Shown: positions 16,658-24,993, counted from the stretch's first letter. The stretch: 51,193 bases of DNA from Alkalihalobacillus bogoriensis ATCC BAA-922 (GCF_000621445.1 NZ_JHYI01000035.1:1-51193); one strand, 5' to 3'. The notes: generated by a model not told the origin, from the letters alone. A program made the numbers and translations.

Positions 16658-17125
16658 ATGTCTGATTGCTGTTCTACTGATGTACAGGAAGTTTCAGAAA
16701 AAAGTGGATCTGGATTGTGTCCAGCATGTAGAGGAAAAGGAAAAAAAGTGAAGATTATTACGTTAAAATCAATGCTACAACCAACGATTTTGAGTACATT
16801 AAATGCAAGCTTAACTCATTACTTTTGTTCTACAAGTAATTGCGATGTTGTTTATTTTGATACGGTTAAAAAAAAGTATTTAACTTCAGAAATCAAGGTT
16901 TCTGTACATCAAAAAAATACTTCTTTAGATGTTCCTATTTGCTATTGCTTTAATTGGACAAAAGAAAAACTGATACAGTATGTAGAAGAAGGGAGTTCTC
17001 CTAACCCTGTTGAGCATATACGGGAGAATATCCAACAAAACCGTTGTGGTTGTGAAGTAAATAACCCACAGGGAAGTTGTTGCTTAGCGAATGTAACAAG
17101 TTATATGAAAAGCCTCGAAAAATAA
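16658..17125 (+). CDS. putative Fe-S cluster-binding metallochaperone (CopZ-like)
   Basis: The 155-aa protein has an N-terminal cysteine cluster (CCSTD, then GLCPACRGKGKK), a middle alpha/beta domain, and C-terminal cysteines PICYCFNWTKEKL, RCGCEV and GSCCLANV. These are arranged like the zinc-binding and BFD-like [2Fe-2S] parts of CopZ-type metallochaperones that occur in mercury, arsenic and copper resistance operons. It would hand metal ions to an exporter or enzyme in the cytoplasm. The RBS AAAGGGGG is upstream of the ATG. It is convergent with an Acr3-like arsenite exporter gene and shares a terminator with it. Confidence 0.75.
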   Translation: MSDCCSTDVQEVSEKSGSGLCPACRGKGKKVKIITLKSMLQPTILSTLNASLTHYFCSTSNCDVVYFDTVKKKYLTSEIKVSVHQKNTSLDVPICYCFNWTKEKLIQYVEEGSSPNPVEHIRENIQQNRCGCEVNNPQGSCCLANVTSYMKSLEK

Positions 17126-17146
17126 CTAACGTTTTCGAGGTTTTTC
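17109..17146. terminator. bidirectional terminator
   Basis: CCTCGAAAA (17113-17121) and TTTTCGAGG (17132-17140) form a stem with TTTTT on the plus strand and CTTTT on the minus strand. It serves the convergent metallochaperone and exporter genes. Confidence 0.8.
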
Positions 17147-17147
17147 C

Positions 17148-18101
17148 TTAATGGACTGCATTTCTGTTCTTAAAGAGAAGCAACTGAGTGATAACTGCCA
17201 AAATCGGTAACTCCAATAGCGGCCCAATCACTAATGTTAGAGCAATTAAAGGTTGATCGGGAAATGCAGTCATTGCAATAGCTAAAGCAATTGGTGAATT
17301 TCTCGCTAAGGTCGTTAAACTTAAACTCGTCTTGTCTTTCGTTGAGAAATTCAGCAACGCTCCAATTTTCTGTCCAATTATAAAATTGATTATAAAGAAC
17401 AAAAGAATAGGGATCGTAATCTTCCACATTAAATCTAAATTGCTTAGAAGTAATTGCCCTTGTGTAGCAAACATTGCAACTATAGCGAGACTAAGAAAAA
17501 GAATAGGCAATACGCTAAATCTTGATAGTAGTTTCTCTCTAAGCGGTTCCCTTTTCTTTAGAAGTGTATTTGTAAGAACAGCTAAAACAAGTGGAATGAA
17601 TAAGACAACAAGGACACTTTCGATTAAAAAAGAAAGTTGAATCACTCCTGTTGTTCCGCCAAAAATCAGAAGGTAAATAGGCAACAATATGACTTGCAAG
17701 ATTAGATTCAAAGGTAAAATAGCTGTTGATAGTGTAACATTTCCTTTTGCAATACCTGTGAAGATTAAGTACCAATCCGTACATGGTGTGACCATCAGCA
17801 TAATAAAGCCAATATATAAGGCTGGATTATCTCCAAGAAATATTATTGCTAAGAGCCATGCTAAAATAGGTGTCCAGACAAAATTTATGGTGACTGAAGT
17901 ATATGTAAATTTGATGTTTTTAAATGCTTTTTTGATTTCCTCAATAGGAATTTGTAAGAAAGTAATATATAACATAGCTACTAATAAAGGAACAATAAAA
18001 CTTTCGGCATTATCTCTAATTAGTTCTACTTGTCCTATACTTATACCTATAATTACTGCTACGAAAATAATAAGAGTATATAGCTTTTCAAATAAGTTCA
18101 T
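17148..18101 (-). CDS. Acr3-like arsenite/BASS-family exporter
   Basis: This protein of about 317 aa has ten hydrophobic helices. The segment MLMVTPCTDWYLIFTGIAKG followed by LSTAILPLNLILQ is the PC-TD-W/M...AKGN signature of arsenic-resistance Acr3 proteins and their bile-acid-symporter relatives, where the cysteine is needed for arsenite transport. A later helix break (LARNSPIALAIAMTAFPD) is also typical. It would pump As(III) or a related oxyanion out of the cell. ATG 18101 is used (AGGGTG upstream); GTG 18113 is an alternative. No arsR or arsC gene is visible nearby, so the substrate is not certain. Confidence 0.8.
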   Translation of the reverse strand: MNLFEKLYTLIIFVAVIIGISIGQVELIRDNAESFIVPLLVAMLYITFLQIPIEEIKKAFKNIKFTYTSVTINFVWTPILAWLLAIIFLGDNPALYIGFIMLMVTPCTDWYLIFTGIAKGNVTLSTAILPLNLILQVILLPIYLLIFGGTTGVIQLSFLIESVLVVLFIPLVLAVLTNTLLKKREPLREKLLSRFSVLPILFLSLAIVAMFATQGQLLLSNLDLMWKITIPILLFFIINFIIGQKIGALLNFSTKDKTSLSLTTLARNSPIALAIAMTAFPDQPLIALTLVIGPLLELPILAVITQLLLFKNRNAVH

Positions 18102-18168
18102 TTTGTACCACACCCTAATAAAAAATGCTGACAGAATTTTATTATAACTTGACTGTATTGCTTATTAA

Positions 18169-18270
18169 AGTAACGAAAGCATTAGCGTTACAACGGCAAA
18201 CTTTTATAATGCAGACGGAGCAGAAGAATTTAACAAAAAATACTCGATATTCGTGATAAGATATAATTAA
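18169..18270 (+). pseudogene. short coding remnant between exporter genes
   Basis: An open frame of 33 codons ending at TAA 18268-18270 reads SVTTANFYNADGAEEFNKKY near its start. It lacks a start codon and RBS. The composition is protein-like and suggests the 3' tail of a lost gene, but no family can be named. Confidence 0.2.
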
Positions 18271-18285
18271 AAAGGTGTAATCAAG

Positions 18286-19611
18286 TTGAAATTAAATGTG
18301 TATTCAAAAACTTTAATAATCCTTGCTATTCCTGCTATTCTCGAAAGTCTTTTACAAAGTATGGTAGGATTTGTAGATATCTTATTTATTTCTAAATTAG
18401 GATTAAAAGAAGTTGTAGCAGTAGGAATTTCAAATGCTATTCTTCAAATATATTTTGCCGTATTTTTAGCGTTGGGAACTGCTTCGACTGTATTCGTTTC
18501 ACGATATTTAGGAGCGAATGAGAAGGAAAAGGTAAAGGTTATCACTTCACATTCTATTATTCTTACACTCGTAGTTGGAAGCATTTTCGGTATTATATCC
18601 TTCTTTTTTCCAGAGAATTTATTGGCATTAATGGGTGCTGAAAAAGATGTTATAGAAATCGGTTCTGTATATTTTAGGATTGTTGCTACCCCTGCTATTC
18701 TAATATCGGTAATGTTTACAATTGGTGCAATCCTTAGAGGTTCAGGGGATACCAAGACACCTTTGCGTATAGGAATTTGGATGAATATTGTTCATATTGT
18801 ATTGGATTATGTCCTGATTTTTGGAGTGTTTTTTGAAGGGTTGGGACTACAAGGTGCGGCCATCGCATCCGTTATTGCACGTTTATTTGGTGTATATTTA
18901 TTGTTGCATCATTTATTCATAAAAGGATTTGTTTCCTATAAGCTTAGTGAGTGGATAATAAAGATTGAGGTAATTAAGGACTTAGTAAAATTAGGTATTC
19001 CTGCATCAATGGAACGACTCTTGATGCGTTTTGGACAAGTTATTTATTTTGGTTTAATTGTTCGGATGGGTACTGAAGTTTATGCGGCCCATACATTAGC
19101 AGGGAACTTTACTATTTTTGCCTCTGTAATAGGAACAGGTATTGCAGTGGCTACCACTACACTTGTAGGAAAAAGTTTAGGGGCAGGGGATATAGAGGCA
19201 GTAAAGAATTATAGCATATCATCCATAAAACTGATGACCATTTCAATGACCACAACCTTGTTAATTACATTTCTATTGTCTTCTAAAATTAGTTCAATTT
19301 TCACTGCTGATATAGTTGTCATCGGTTTAATAACTACTGTTCTTGCCATAGATTTGATAACTCAACCAGCGACTGCAATTGTAGCTTCACTTACTGCTAC
19401 TTTGCAGGCTGGTGGGGACACCAAATTCCCTATGTATATGACTGCAATAGGAATTTGGGCTATACGAACAGTAGGGGTTTATTTCCTTGGTATCTATTTA
19501 GGTTGGGGACTTGTTGGAGCTTGGATAGCTATTGGATTAGACAATTATTTTAGAGCGATCCTTTTAATTGTACGCTATCGTTCATTAAAATGGATTAAAG
19601 ATTTAACTTAA
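18286..19611 (+). CDS. MATE-family multidrug/Na+-type efflux transporter
   Basis: This 441-aa protein has twelve hydrophobic helices in two homologous halves. The first opens with ILAIPAILESLLQSMVGFVD and the second with LGIPASMERLLMRFGQVIYF. The motif ILRGSGDTKTPLRIGIWMN and its second-half copy LQAGGDTKFPMYMTAIG are hallmarks of MATE transporters. These export cationic drugs or metabolites using Na+ or H+ gradients. The start is TTG 18286, with AAAAGGTG 6-9 nt upstream. It stands alone next to the metal-resistance genes. Confidence 0.9.
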   Translation: MKLNVYSKTLIILAIPAILESLLQSMVGFVDILFISKLGLKEVVAVGISNAILQIYFAVFLALGTASTVFVSRYLGANEKEKVKVITSHSIILTLVVGSIFGIISFFFPENLLALMGAEKDVIEIGSVYFRIVATPAILISVMFTIGAILRGSGDTKTPLRIGIWMNIVHIVLDYVLIFGVFFEGLGLQGAAIASVIARLFGVYLLLHHLFIKGFVSYKLSEWIIKIEVIKDLVKLGIPASMERLLMRFGQVIYFGLIVRMGTEVYAAHTLAGNFTIFASVIGTGIAVATTTLVGKSLGAGDIEAVKNYSISSIKLMTISMTTTLLITFLLSSKISSIFTADIVVIGLITTVLAIDLITQPATAIVASLTATLQAGGDTKFPMYMTAIGIWAIRTVGVYFLGIYLGWGLVGAWIAIGLDNYFRAILLIVRYRSLKWIKDLT

Positions 19612-19761
19612 AAAATTTAACAGTTCTTGTGCTAACAGAAGCGTTAGTTTAATAAATAGTTTTTACATCATAACTGAATTATACCGATAATTAAGACAAA
19701 AGTGATTCAGTTTATTTTCCTGACCTATTTAACTTTCCGTATAGTCTAACAAATCAAATAG

Positions 19762-19899
19762 CAAGACGATTATCATATACATGAAAAAAGGAAAAAACTT
19801 AGTATAACTTTATATGAAAATAACTTAGCAAACTATGACTTTCAGATCTCTAAATTCAAAGAGCTACTTCAAAAAATTGTAGACAGCAATATGCTGTAA
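19762..19899 (+). pseudogene. C-terminal coding remnant, unknown
   Basis: A 45-codon open frame without a start ends at TAA 19897-19899 and includes LYENNLANYDFQISKFKELL, a natural-looking amphipathic helix. It is followed at once by a terminator, as expected of the 3' end of a truncated gene. The rest of 19612-19956 shows no gene. Confidence 0.3.
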
Positions 19900-19907
19900 A
19901 ATATGTA

Positions 19908-19948
19908 ATGTGCTTCACTTGCCTCATGCAAGTTCGAGCACATTTTTT
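19908..19948 (+). terminator. rho-independent terminator
   Basis: ATGTGCT/AGCACAT with an inner CTTGC/GCAAG stem is followed by TTTTTT on the plus strand. It ends the remnant at 19762-19899 and faces the end of the minus-strand gene at 19957. Confidence 0.75.
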
Positions 19949-19956
19949 AATTACTC

Positions 19957-20610
19957 CTATTGTTGACACTCTACTTCAACATCAATAGGCTTAAACACTC
20001 TTTTCAATTTTTCATCAAATTTGTTGAAGCCCTTGCTACAAATTATCTCTTTTGCCATCATTGTTACTGTAAATGTTTCAAATTCACTTAATCGTTCTAA
20101 TTTTTCAATCAAGGTCTTAAGGTTAACTCCCTCTGGTATAAAAGCTTCATATACAATGGCATCTACAACACTTGAGATTAACTGAAATTTATCACTAATA
20201 TAAAGGTTATTCATATACGAGTTTTGAGTCATACAAATAAGCACTGCTTCTTCATAGGTAAACAGATTTTGCATCTCTGCTTTAGCCTTTTTATAAGATT
20301 CATTTAGCATTATTAACATAGTTTTTACCTTTTCACCTGTCCCCATACACATTTGAGTGTTTGGGAAATTATCCAATGCATGTTTAATTTCATCACCCCG
20401 TAATTTAATTTCTTCTGAATAATACCAATCATCTGGATTTTCTGATTGTATTCGTTTTCGAAAACCACCTGTATTCATCAATATTTCATTTGATAATTCA
20501 CGACCGTAAATAATACTTTTATAAATTTCCTCTGCCCCTTTTTGATCTACCCCATGAACAGCCATAATTTCCTCAATCATTTCACTTGAATTATAAATAT
20601 CCTTAAACAT
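19957..20610 (-). CDS. hypothetical soluble helical protein, 217 aa
   Basis: This soluble, acidic, mostly helical protein has no membrane segment and no motif I recognise. It has scattered cysteines (MCMGTG, LICMTQN, EIICSKG, VECQQ). A strong RBS (GAGGAGG) precedes the ATG. It follows the frameshifted 94-aa gene on the same strand and probably shares its promoter near 21.0 kb, divergent from the HTH gene. Confidence 0.55.
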   Translation of the reverse strand: MFKDIYNSSEMIEEIMAVHGVDQKGAEEIYKSIIYGRELSNEILMNTGGFRKRIQSENPDDWYYSEEIKLRGDEIKHALDNFPNTQMCMGTGEKVKTMLIMLNESYKKAKAEMQNLFTYEEAVLICMTQNSYMNNLYISDKFQLISSVVDAIVYEAFIPEGVNLKTLIEKLERLSEFETFTVTMMAKEIICSKGFNKFDEKLKRVFKPIDVEVECQQ

Positions 20611-20645
20611 ATTTTATTCCTCCTCATAAAGTAAGTTAAATATTT

Positions 20646-20992
20646 TTATAGTTTTGCTTCAATTACATCTACGATTTCTTCCCGAGAAGCCTCACTGTAT
20701 CCACCATTTAAAAGACAAGTGACCATAGCCTTTTGCTAATGGTTGTCATTTCATCAACTGTCATCATCCCTAACTTATTGTTAAGCTCATCTGGTAACTT
20801 ATGATTGAAAATAATGGTATTAAGCTCGTTTTCTTCTGGAGAATTTGCTATGACAATTACAGAATTCAGGATTTTATTGAAATCTAATTCTGAAAGATTA
20901 TACGTGCTTGTTAATTCTGCCACCTCCATTTCGAGTACCTCTACACTTAAATCATCAAGATAAGTTTGTAAAAAAGTTGTTTCGCATTTCAT
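20646..20992 (-). pseudogene. small gene broken by a one-base frameshift
   Basis: From ATG 20992 (RBS AAGGAGG) the frame encodes 94 aa and stops at 20708 after TISKRLWSLVF. If one A is added to the AAAA run near 20730, the frame continues as SKKAMVTCLLNGGYSEASRE and ends at TAA 20646-20648, giving about 115 aa with a natural-looking C-terminus. The protein is helical and acidic and is not recognised. The pair with the 217-aa gene suggests a small regulatory or antitoxin-like unit. Programmed -1 slippage is possible but the site is not a classic slippery heptamer. Confidence 0.55.
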
Positions 20993-21064
20993 TCGTACTA
21001 CCTCCTTGAAAAATCTTTAATTTCTTTCTATGATTTTATTGTATATGGACAACAAGTCTTTATG

Positions 21065-21081
21065 GTTGCCTCATAGGCAAC
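21065..21081. promoter_or_regulatory. palindromic operator between divergent genes
   Basis: GTTGCCT and AGGCAAC are perfect 7-bp arms around CAT. The site lies in the 117-bp gap between the divergent 94-aa gene and the HTH gene, just upstream of the latter's RBS. It is a likely binding site for that HTH protein or another regulator. Confidence 0.5.
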
Positions 21082-21109
21082 AATGAAATTTTTTTGGGAG
21101 GTTAATTGC

Positions 21110-21652
21110 ATGAGTGAAAACTTTGATTTTCAAATTGAGTTAGACTTGTTTATCAAAGATAATCAGGTCATTAAGCTTGTCGAAAAAATGTCTATTACTT
21201 TGCCTAAGAAAGAAGCTTCAATTACGTTGGGGAAGGTTTATGAAGATGACGATTTCATTCCTGAATTACATAAACGGGTGAAAAACATTGAGCAACAGCA
21301 CCCATGTCCATTGGGACAACATATTGAAGAACTAATCAAGAAGAAGAATTACAAGAGCTATGCTGACTTCAGTATGCGAGCAGGAGTGACCAAAGAATAT
21401 TGGCATAAAATTATTAAGGGAAAAATCAAACAACCTTCTAAAGCAAAACTACTTTGCATAGCGATTGCTCTTCGTTTAGATCTTCAAGAAACGGAGACAT
21501 TACTAAGGATGGCTGGTTATAGTTTTACCAAAGATTTAACAGTATTAGAATCGATCATTGCTTATTTCATAGAAAAGAAACGATATAACATTTGGGACAT
21601 TGACACACAATTAGAACGCTACGGTCAGCCCACGATCTACTCAATTAAATGA
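21110..21652 (+). CDS. helix-turn-helix regulator, 180 aa
   Basis: Residues about 77-140 carry an XRE-like HTH (HIEELIKKKNYKSYADFSMR then AGVTKEYWHKIIKGKIKQPS), followed by a leucine-rich segment LLCIAIALRLDLQETETLLR typical of this type (second and later helices). The N-terminal 70 residues are an acidic strand-rich region. The ATG 21110 has GGGAGG 8 nt upstream; an earlier ATG at 21083 lacks an RBS. It is divergent from the broken 94-aa gene, with a palindrome in between, and is likely to regulate that pair. Its last 12 nt overlap the convergent four-helix-bundle gene. Confidence 0.7.
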   Translation: MSENFDFQIELDLFIKDNQVIKLVEKMSITLPKKEASITLGKVYEDDDFIPELHKRVKNIEQQHPCPLGQHIEELIKKKNYKSYADFSMRAGVTKEYWHKIIKGKIKQPSKAKLLCIAIALRLDLQETETLLRMAGYSFTKDLTVLESIIAYFIEKKRYNIWDIDTQLERYGQPTIYSIK

Positions 21653-22015
21653 ATGAACTTTATTGTTCTTCATTTGTCCAAAGAAATAATTTAATAGTCT
21701 TGCAACATGATCAGACTGATTTTTAAATTTATCATAAAACGCATCATTCAATTTCTGCTGATGAAGGAGCCTTTGCAACAGCTCAACGAGTTGCAGAAGC
21801 TCCTTTTTTGCTTCATTGAAATTCCTGAATCGAATATTGACATTGTGTTGACTGATTCCTTTTGCAATTTTGCTTGAAATTCGTACAACCTTCTTACGTA
21901 AAAGCAACTGTTCCTGTTCACTTAAATCCACTTCGGTAGTAATTCGGTATACCATTTCACAAAGTTCCAAAGATCGCTGATATAACGCACTTTTCCTGAA
22001 TTCTTGTATCCACAT
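21641..22015 (-). CDS. divergent four-helix-bundle (S23/IVS-like) protein
   Basis: This 124-aa all-helical protein (LYQRSLELCEMVYRITTEVD, then LLRKKVVRISSKIAKGIS, then NEAKKELLQLVELLQRLL) is placed next to a clear four-helix-bundle protein of similar length and order. It keeps the xxIxxKIAKGIS helix where the family has SANIAEG. The RBS GAGG is 6 nt from the ATG and overlaps the end of the upstream gene. Such proteins form pentamers or bind RNA/DNA in other contexts; the role here is unknown. Confidence 0.55.
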   Translation of the reverse strand: MWIQEFRKSALYQRSLELCEMVYRITTEVDLSEQEQLLLRKKVVRISSKIAKGISQHNVNIRFRNFNEAKKELLQLVELLQRLLHQQKLNDAFYDKFKNQSDHVARLLNYFFGQMKNNKVHSFN

Positions 22016-22017
22016 TA

Positions 22018-22410
22018 TTAAACCTCTTTCCCAATGATTTCCTCTATTCGACTCATCATACCGATTAACATTGCCATAATTTCCTCGGCTTTCTTATCAA
22101 GTGACTGATACTCTTCATGCGTGATATAGTTCTCCATTACGCTAATGTCCAGAAATGACCGACACTCTGCCATACTTGCCAATGCTGTATTTAGTCGATC
22201 AAATTCCTTAGCACAATAATAATTTGCATTTCCCTCAGCAATATTAGCTGATGTTGAACAAGATGCTCTCCTCAGCTGATCAACAACGTTCATTTTTTCA
22301 TAAACAGGAAATCTATCTACGATGCGATAAATCTCCTTTCTAAAAAGTAAGGATTTTTTATAAACATCCAGATTTCTAAAGTTACCAATTGAATCTTTCT
22401 TTATTGTCAT
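22018..22410 (-). CDS. four-helix-bundle (23S rRNA IVS/Avd-like) protein
   Basis: This is 130 aa with the family pattern FRNLDVYKKSLLFRKEIYRI, then a QLRRASCSTSANIAEGNA core, then EFDRLNTALASMAECRSFLD. The family is encoded in intervening sequences of 23S rRNA genes and includes the accessory protein Avd of diversity-generating retroelements. No reverse transcriptase or rRNA is near, so this is a free-standing member. ATG 22410 is chosen (AAGGAGG 8 nt upstream). It lies 3 bp before a second, divergent copy and 35 bp after the DnaB-like gene, forming one operon. Confidence 0.8.
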   Translation of the reverse strand: MTIKKDSIGNFRNLDVYKKSLLFRKEIYRIVDRFPVYEKMNVVDQLRRASCSTSANIAEGNANYYCAKEFDRLNTALASMAECRSFLDISVMENYITHEEYQSLDKKAEEIMAMLIGMMSRIEEIIGKEV

Positions 22411-22445
22411 TAGCAAAGCCTCCTTATAACATTTCATTGTTTCAA

Positions 22446-23366
22446 TTAAGCATCTTGGAAATAAAAATAGTTTGGAAAATGCGTAATAAATGTTTTGTGT
22501 AACGTTGGGAAGGGATGGTTGGTACGGATTAAGCCTTCAATCAAGTGCGGAGAATTGAAATCATTTGTGGTTGACACTTCTGGGGTATTACTGCGAGAGA
22601 ACAAAATAAAGCTATCTACTGCACTTTCAATTTTCGTGGTTGTTACATAGCCATTTTTTGCGTTATTAAAATCATTTTCGCTGAGATCGAGGCTTACAAT
22701 GATATGAACCTGCAATTCATGTGCAATTTTAACAAGTTGGTCAAGCATGACTTTTGTCTTTTCTGCTAAATTCTCCTCTATATCGATTATGAAAACCGAC
22801 TTTTCACATCTTTGCTTTTGATACCTCATTCTTTCCTCTAAATGTGAAAGATCTTCTGGCAAGTCATTTTCTAAGCTAATAAACTTTACTACCTGGGATA
22901 TTGGTTCAATTGCGGTTTCAAAATATTGCGGATCTCTCTGAAGGTGATTTACTAATTGCTGTGCTTGAATCGGAGTGTTTCGGTCTTGAATAAAATGATT
23001 TCTCATTAACAGCTTCATGATAAATGAAGACTTATTTTCTTGTTTACTCAGGTAGATGCAAGCAAACTTTTGTCTCGCAAAATGGTCAAGCAAGTGAACT
23101 ATAAATGCCATTCGTTCATCACCTGGTTTTCCTGCAATTAGATGAACTCCTGGTGTTAACCCACCATTAAGAGAAACATCTAAATGGCTAAGTCCAAGGG
23201 ACAATAAATGTGTTGTTTCACACTTAAATTTGCTAAGGTCTGTTCGGAAGCCACCTTGCAGATAGAAAAGCAATGGTGAAAAGGCCAGGTCTCCTTTCTC
23301 CTTACTAATATTCTCTACTATTTTTAGTCTTGCCTCATTTCCAACAGCAACTACATTGCTTTGCAT
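22446..23366 (-). CDS. DnaB/RecA-like protein with degenerate Walker A
   Basis: The protein is 306 aa. The stretch HLDVSLNGGLTPGVHLIAGK then PGDERMAF aligns in order with the DnaB helicase entry (LD...GGL.PG.L...A..G.GKT), but the GKT is replaced by DER (about residues 82-84). A Walker-B-like strand (SVFIIDIEENL) and the later VHIIVSLDL...DSFILFSRS pattern also match the RecA fold. ATP binding is probably lost, so a structural or loader role at the origin is more likely than helicase activity. The RBS AAGGAGG is 8 nt from the ATG. It starts the operon with the two four-helix-bundle genes and is next to the repeat-rich region. Confidence 0.65.
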   Translation of the reverse strand: MQSNVVAVGNEARLKIVENISKEKGDLAFSPLLFYLQGGFRTDLSKFKCETTHLLSLGLSHLDVSLNGGLTPGVHLIAGKPGDERMAFIVHLLDHFARQKFACIYLSKQENKSSFIMKLLMRNHFIQDRNTPIQAQQLVNHLQRDPQYFETAIEPISQVVKFISLENDLPEDLSHLEERMRYQKQRCEKSVFIIDIEENLAEKTKVMLDQLVKIAHELQVHIIVSLDLSENDFNNAKNGYVTTTKIESAVDSFILFSRSNTPEVSTTNDFNSPHLIEGLIRTNHPFPTLHKTFITHFPNYFYFQDA

Positions 23367-24127
23367 TACGGCATTCCTCCTTAAAAATAGAAATAATTAA
23401 CAGGTAAACGTTGCTACACTCATATGTCGTTCTATCTTTTTAACCTGTATGTAAAAGAAAGCTAAGGAAGAGAAATGGTTATTTGAAAAAATTCGGTTAG
23501 CAAAAGGGTTGTATCTTGAAATGAATATTAAGAGGAATAATGAAATGAGGTTGCTACCATCGTGGTTTACATTAAAATTATAGCTTACACTAAAACAAAA
23601 GTCAATGCCTATATGCAATGTATTTTGTTTTATATCTTAAATGAGATGAAGATTATTATACTTAATCTTTTGCAAACTCAACTTCCCATGATAGTTAACT
23701 AAAAATAATTATATTACCTTCACGTTAACTCAACTATTCAGCGGCCGCACATTTCTTCATTTGTTTTTGGAGGTTTCATTGCAGTCCGCCACTACAAATT
23801 AACCGTATAATTTTTTTATTTTTGCCATCAGCTTTTACTATACGGCTCAACATTTTCAGTTAGTCATAATGCCCCATCTGTCCATCTTAGATATGATAGT
23901 TTCCATTTACTGCATACTACCAACATTTAGTTAACCTTTATAAAAGTTGTGAAAACCCGTTCATTTGATTAAATAATTGAATAAAAATCTCCTATTTCAT
24001 CATCAGAAGTTGTATGTTTTTCAATCCTTCTATATAAATTAAGAAAACCGTTTATACAACTTTTGAAAATGGTACATCCGTCATAGAGAAAATATCAATA
24101 ATGGATGAACAGCATATGCATAAGCAA

Positions 24128-24627
24128 ATAGAAGAGTGAAAGAATTGTATAATCTCCTATTTAGTATTTTGAACACTTCCTTCTATTTGCTTAGAATTCA
24201 ATGGAAACAATGCAACCATAGGAGAATTCACTACAACAATATAATGTAAACCAATTGCCATAGAAGCCAACAATATTGGATTGAACGTTAACTATAAATT
24301 CAATGGCTTCTATAGCATTGCATTTAATGTGACATGAACACTCAACATAGAAGAATTTACTACAACTGATATACATTACAATGAATGGAAAATGCCACTA
24401 TAGAAGCTACACAATTATAAATTATTGCATTGCAATCCATGATTGTATTAGTTCTATTACATTTAATCAAAACAACTTCATAGGAGATTTAATTTATACG
24501 TTATCCATTAACATTGTTGCTTTGGCACACCAAATAGAAGTAGCTTCTATTTAGATTTCAAGAATTTTATGGGGATTTCTGCTACTTCTATTTGATGTAT
24601 CATCCCAGAACAAAGCAACCATAGAAG
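24128..24627. repeat. cluster of ATAGAAG/CTTCTAT motifs
   Basis: ATAGAAG or ATAGGAG starts at 24128, 24218, 24260, 24347, 24400, 24480, 24534 and 24621; CTTCTAT lies at 24180, 24307, 24544 and 24585. The longer consensus is GCAACCATAGAAGAATTCAC (best copies at 24211, 24342 and 24615). One pair forms the palindrome AAATAGAAG-TAG-CTTCTATTT at 24532-24552. GAACAAAGCAACxATAGAA also occurs inverted at about 24607 and 24693. The same motif appears at 48.65-48.74 kb. Confidence 0.65.
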
Positions 24628-24768
24628 AGTTCACAGGAAAATATTTCTATACTTTTATAGTAGAGTTCCAAGATTCATCTTCTTTTGCTTAGTTCTAATG
24701 TTGCTTTGTTCCATTTACCTCATTGGTGATTTCACAGCAAATTTTTAACAAATTCCCTGCATCTAATT

Positions 24769-24828
24769 GAGTGTACATCATCATTTTTGTTGTATTTATC
24801 CATTGGCAGTGGATTTCATTGTACACTC
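24769..24828. repeat. 9-bp inverted repeat GAGTGTACA...TGTACACTC
   Basis: Perfect 9-bp arms at 24769-24777 and 24820-24828 flank 42 bp containing ATCCATTGGCAGTGGAT, itself an imperfect dyad. It lies inside the candidate origin region. Confidence 0.5.
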
Positions 24829-24993
24829 TAAAAAGTTGTATTTTTTCCTACCTTCTTTTATATATAAGCGTTAATTTTATACAACTTTTTAATGATTAAA
24901 GCCAATGATTTTTCATTTGATTAAACCGATGATGGTACTAAAAGATTTTCATCGAACGAGTTTATACAACTTTTGAAGTAAAGCGATCTGTAG

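Larger units (their letters stand above)
23938..24977. repeat. dispersed TTTATACAACTTTT motif, six copies
   Basis: Forward copies of TTTATACAACTTTTGAA are at 24051-24067 and 24961-24977 (identical 17-mers), with a one-base variant at 24876-24892. Reverse-complement copies are AGAAGTTGTAT at 24005-24015, AAAAAGTTGTAT at 24830-24841, and TTATAAAAGTTGTGAAA at 23938-23954. Two of them (24005/24051 and 24830/24876) form similar inverted-repeat modules about 60 bp long that share an AT-rich middle (CCTTCTxTATATA). A TTCATTTGATTAAA block is also repeated at about 23960 and 24913. Confidence 0.65.

Noticed and set aside
20708-20740. programmed -1 frameshift site
   Set aside because: The sequence AGC-AAA-AGG is not a standard slippery heptamer (P-site re-pairing would be CAA); a simple deletion is more likely.
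21641-22410. diversity-generating retroelement (Avd-like proteins)
   Set aside because: No reverse transcriptase, template repeat or variable repeat is visible within the window.
23397-23618. 73-aa reading frame upstream of the DnaB-like gene
   Set aside because: No RBS and low-complexity hydrophobic/Ser/Asn composition; lies in the non-coding repeat region.
24128-24627. CRISPR array
   Set aside because: Repeats are only 7-20 bp, occur in both orientations and have irregular spacing; no cas gene is present.
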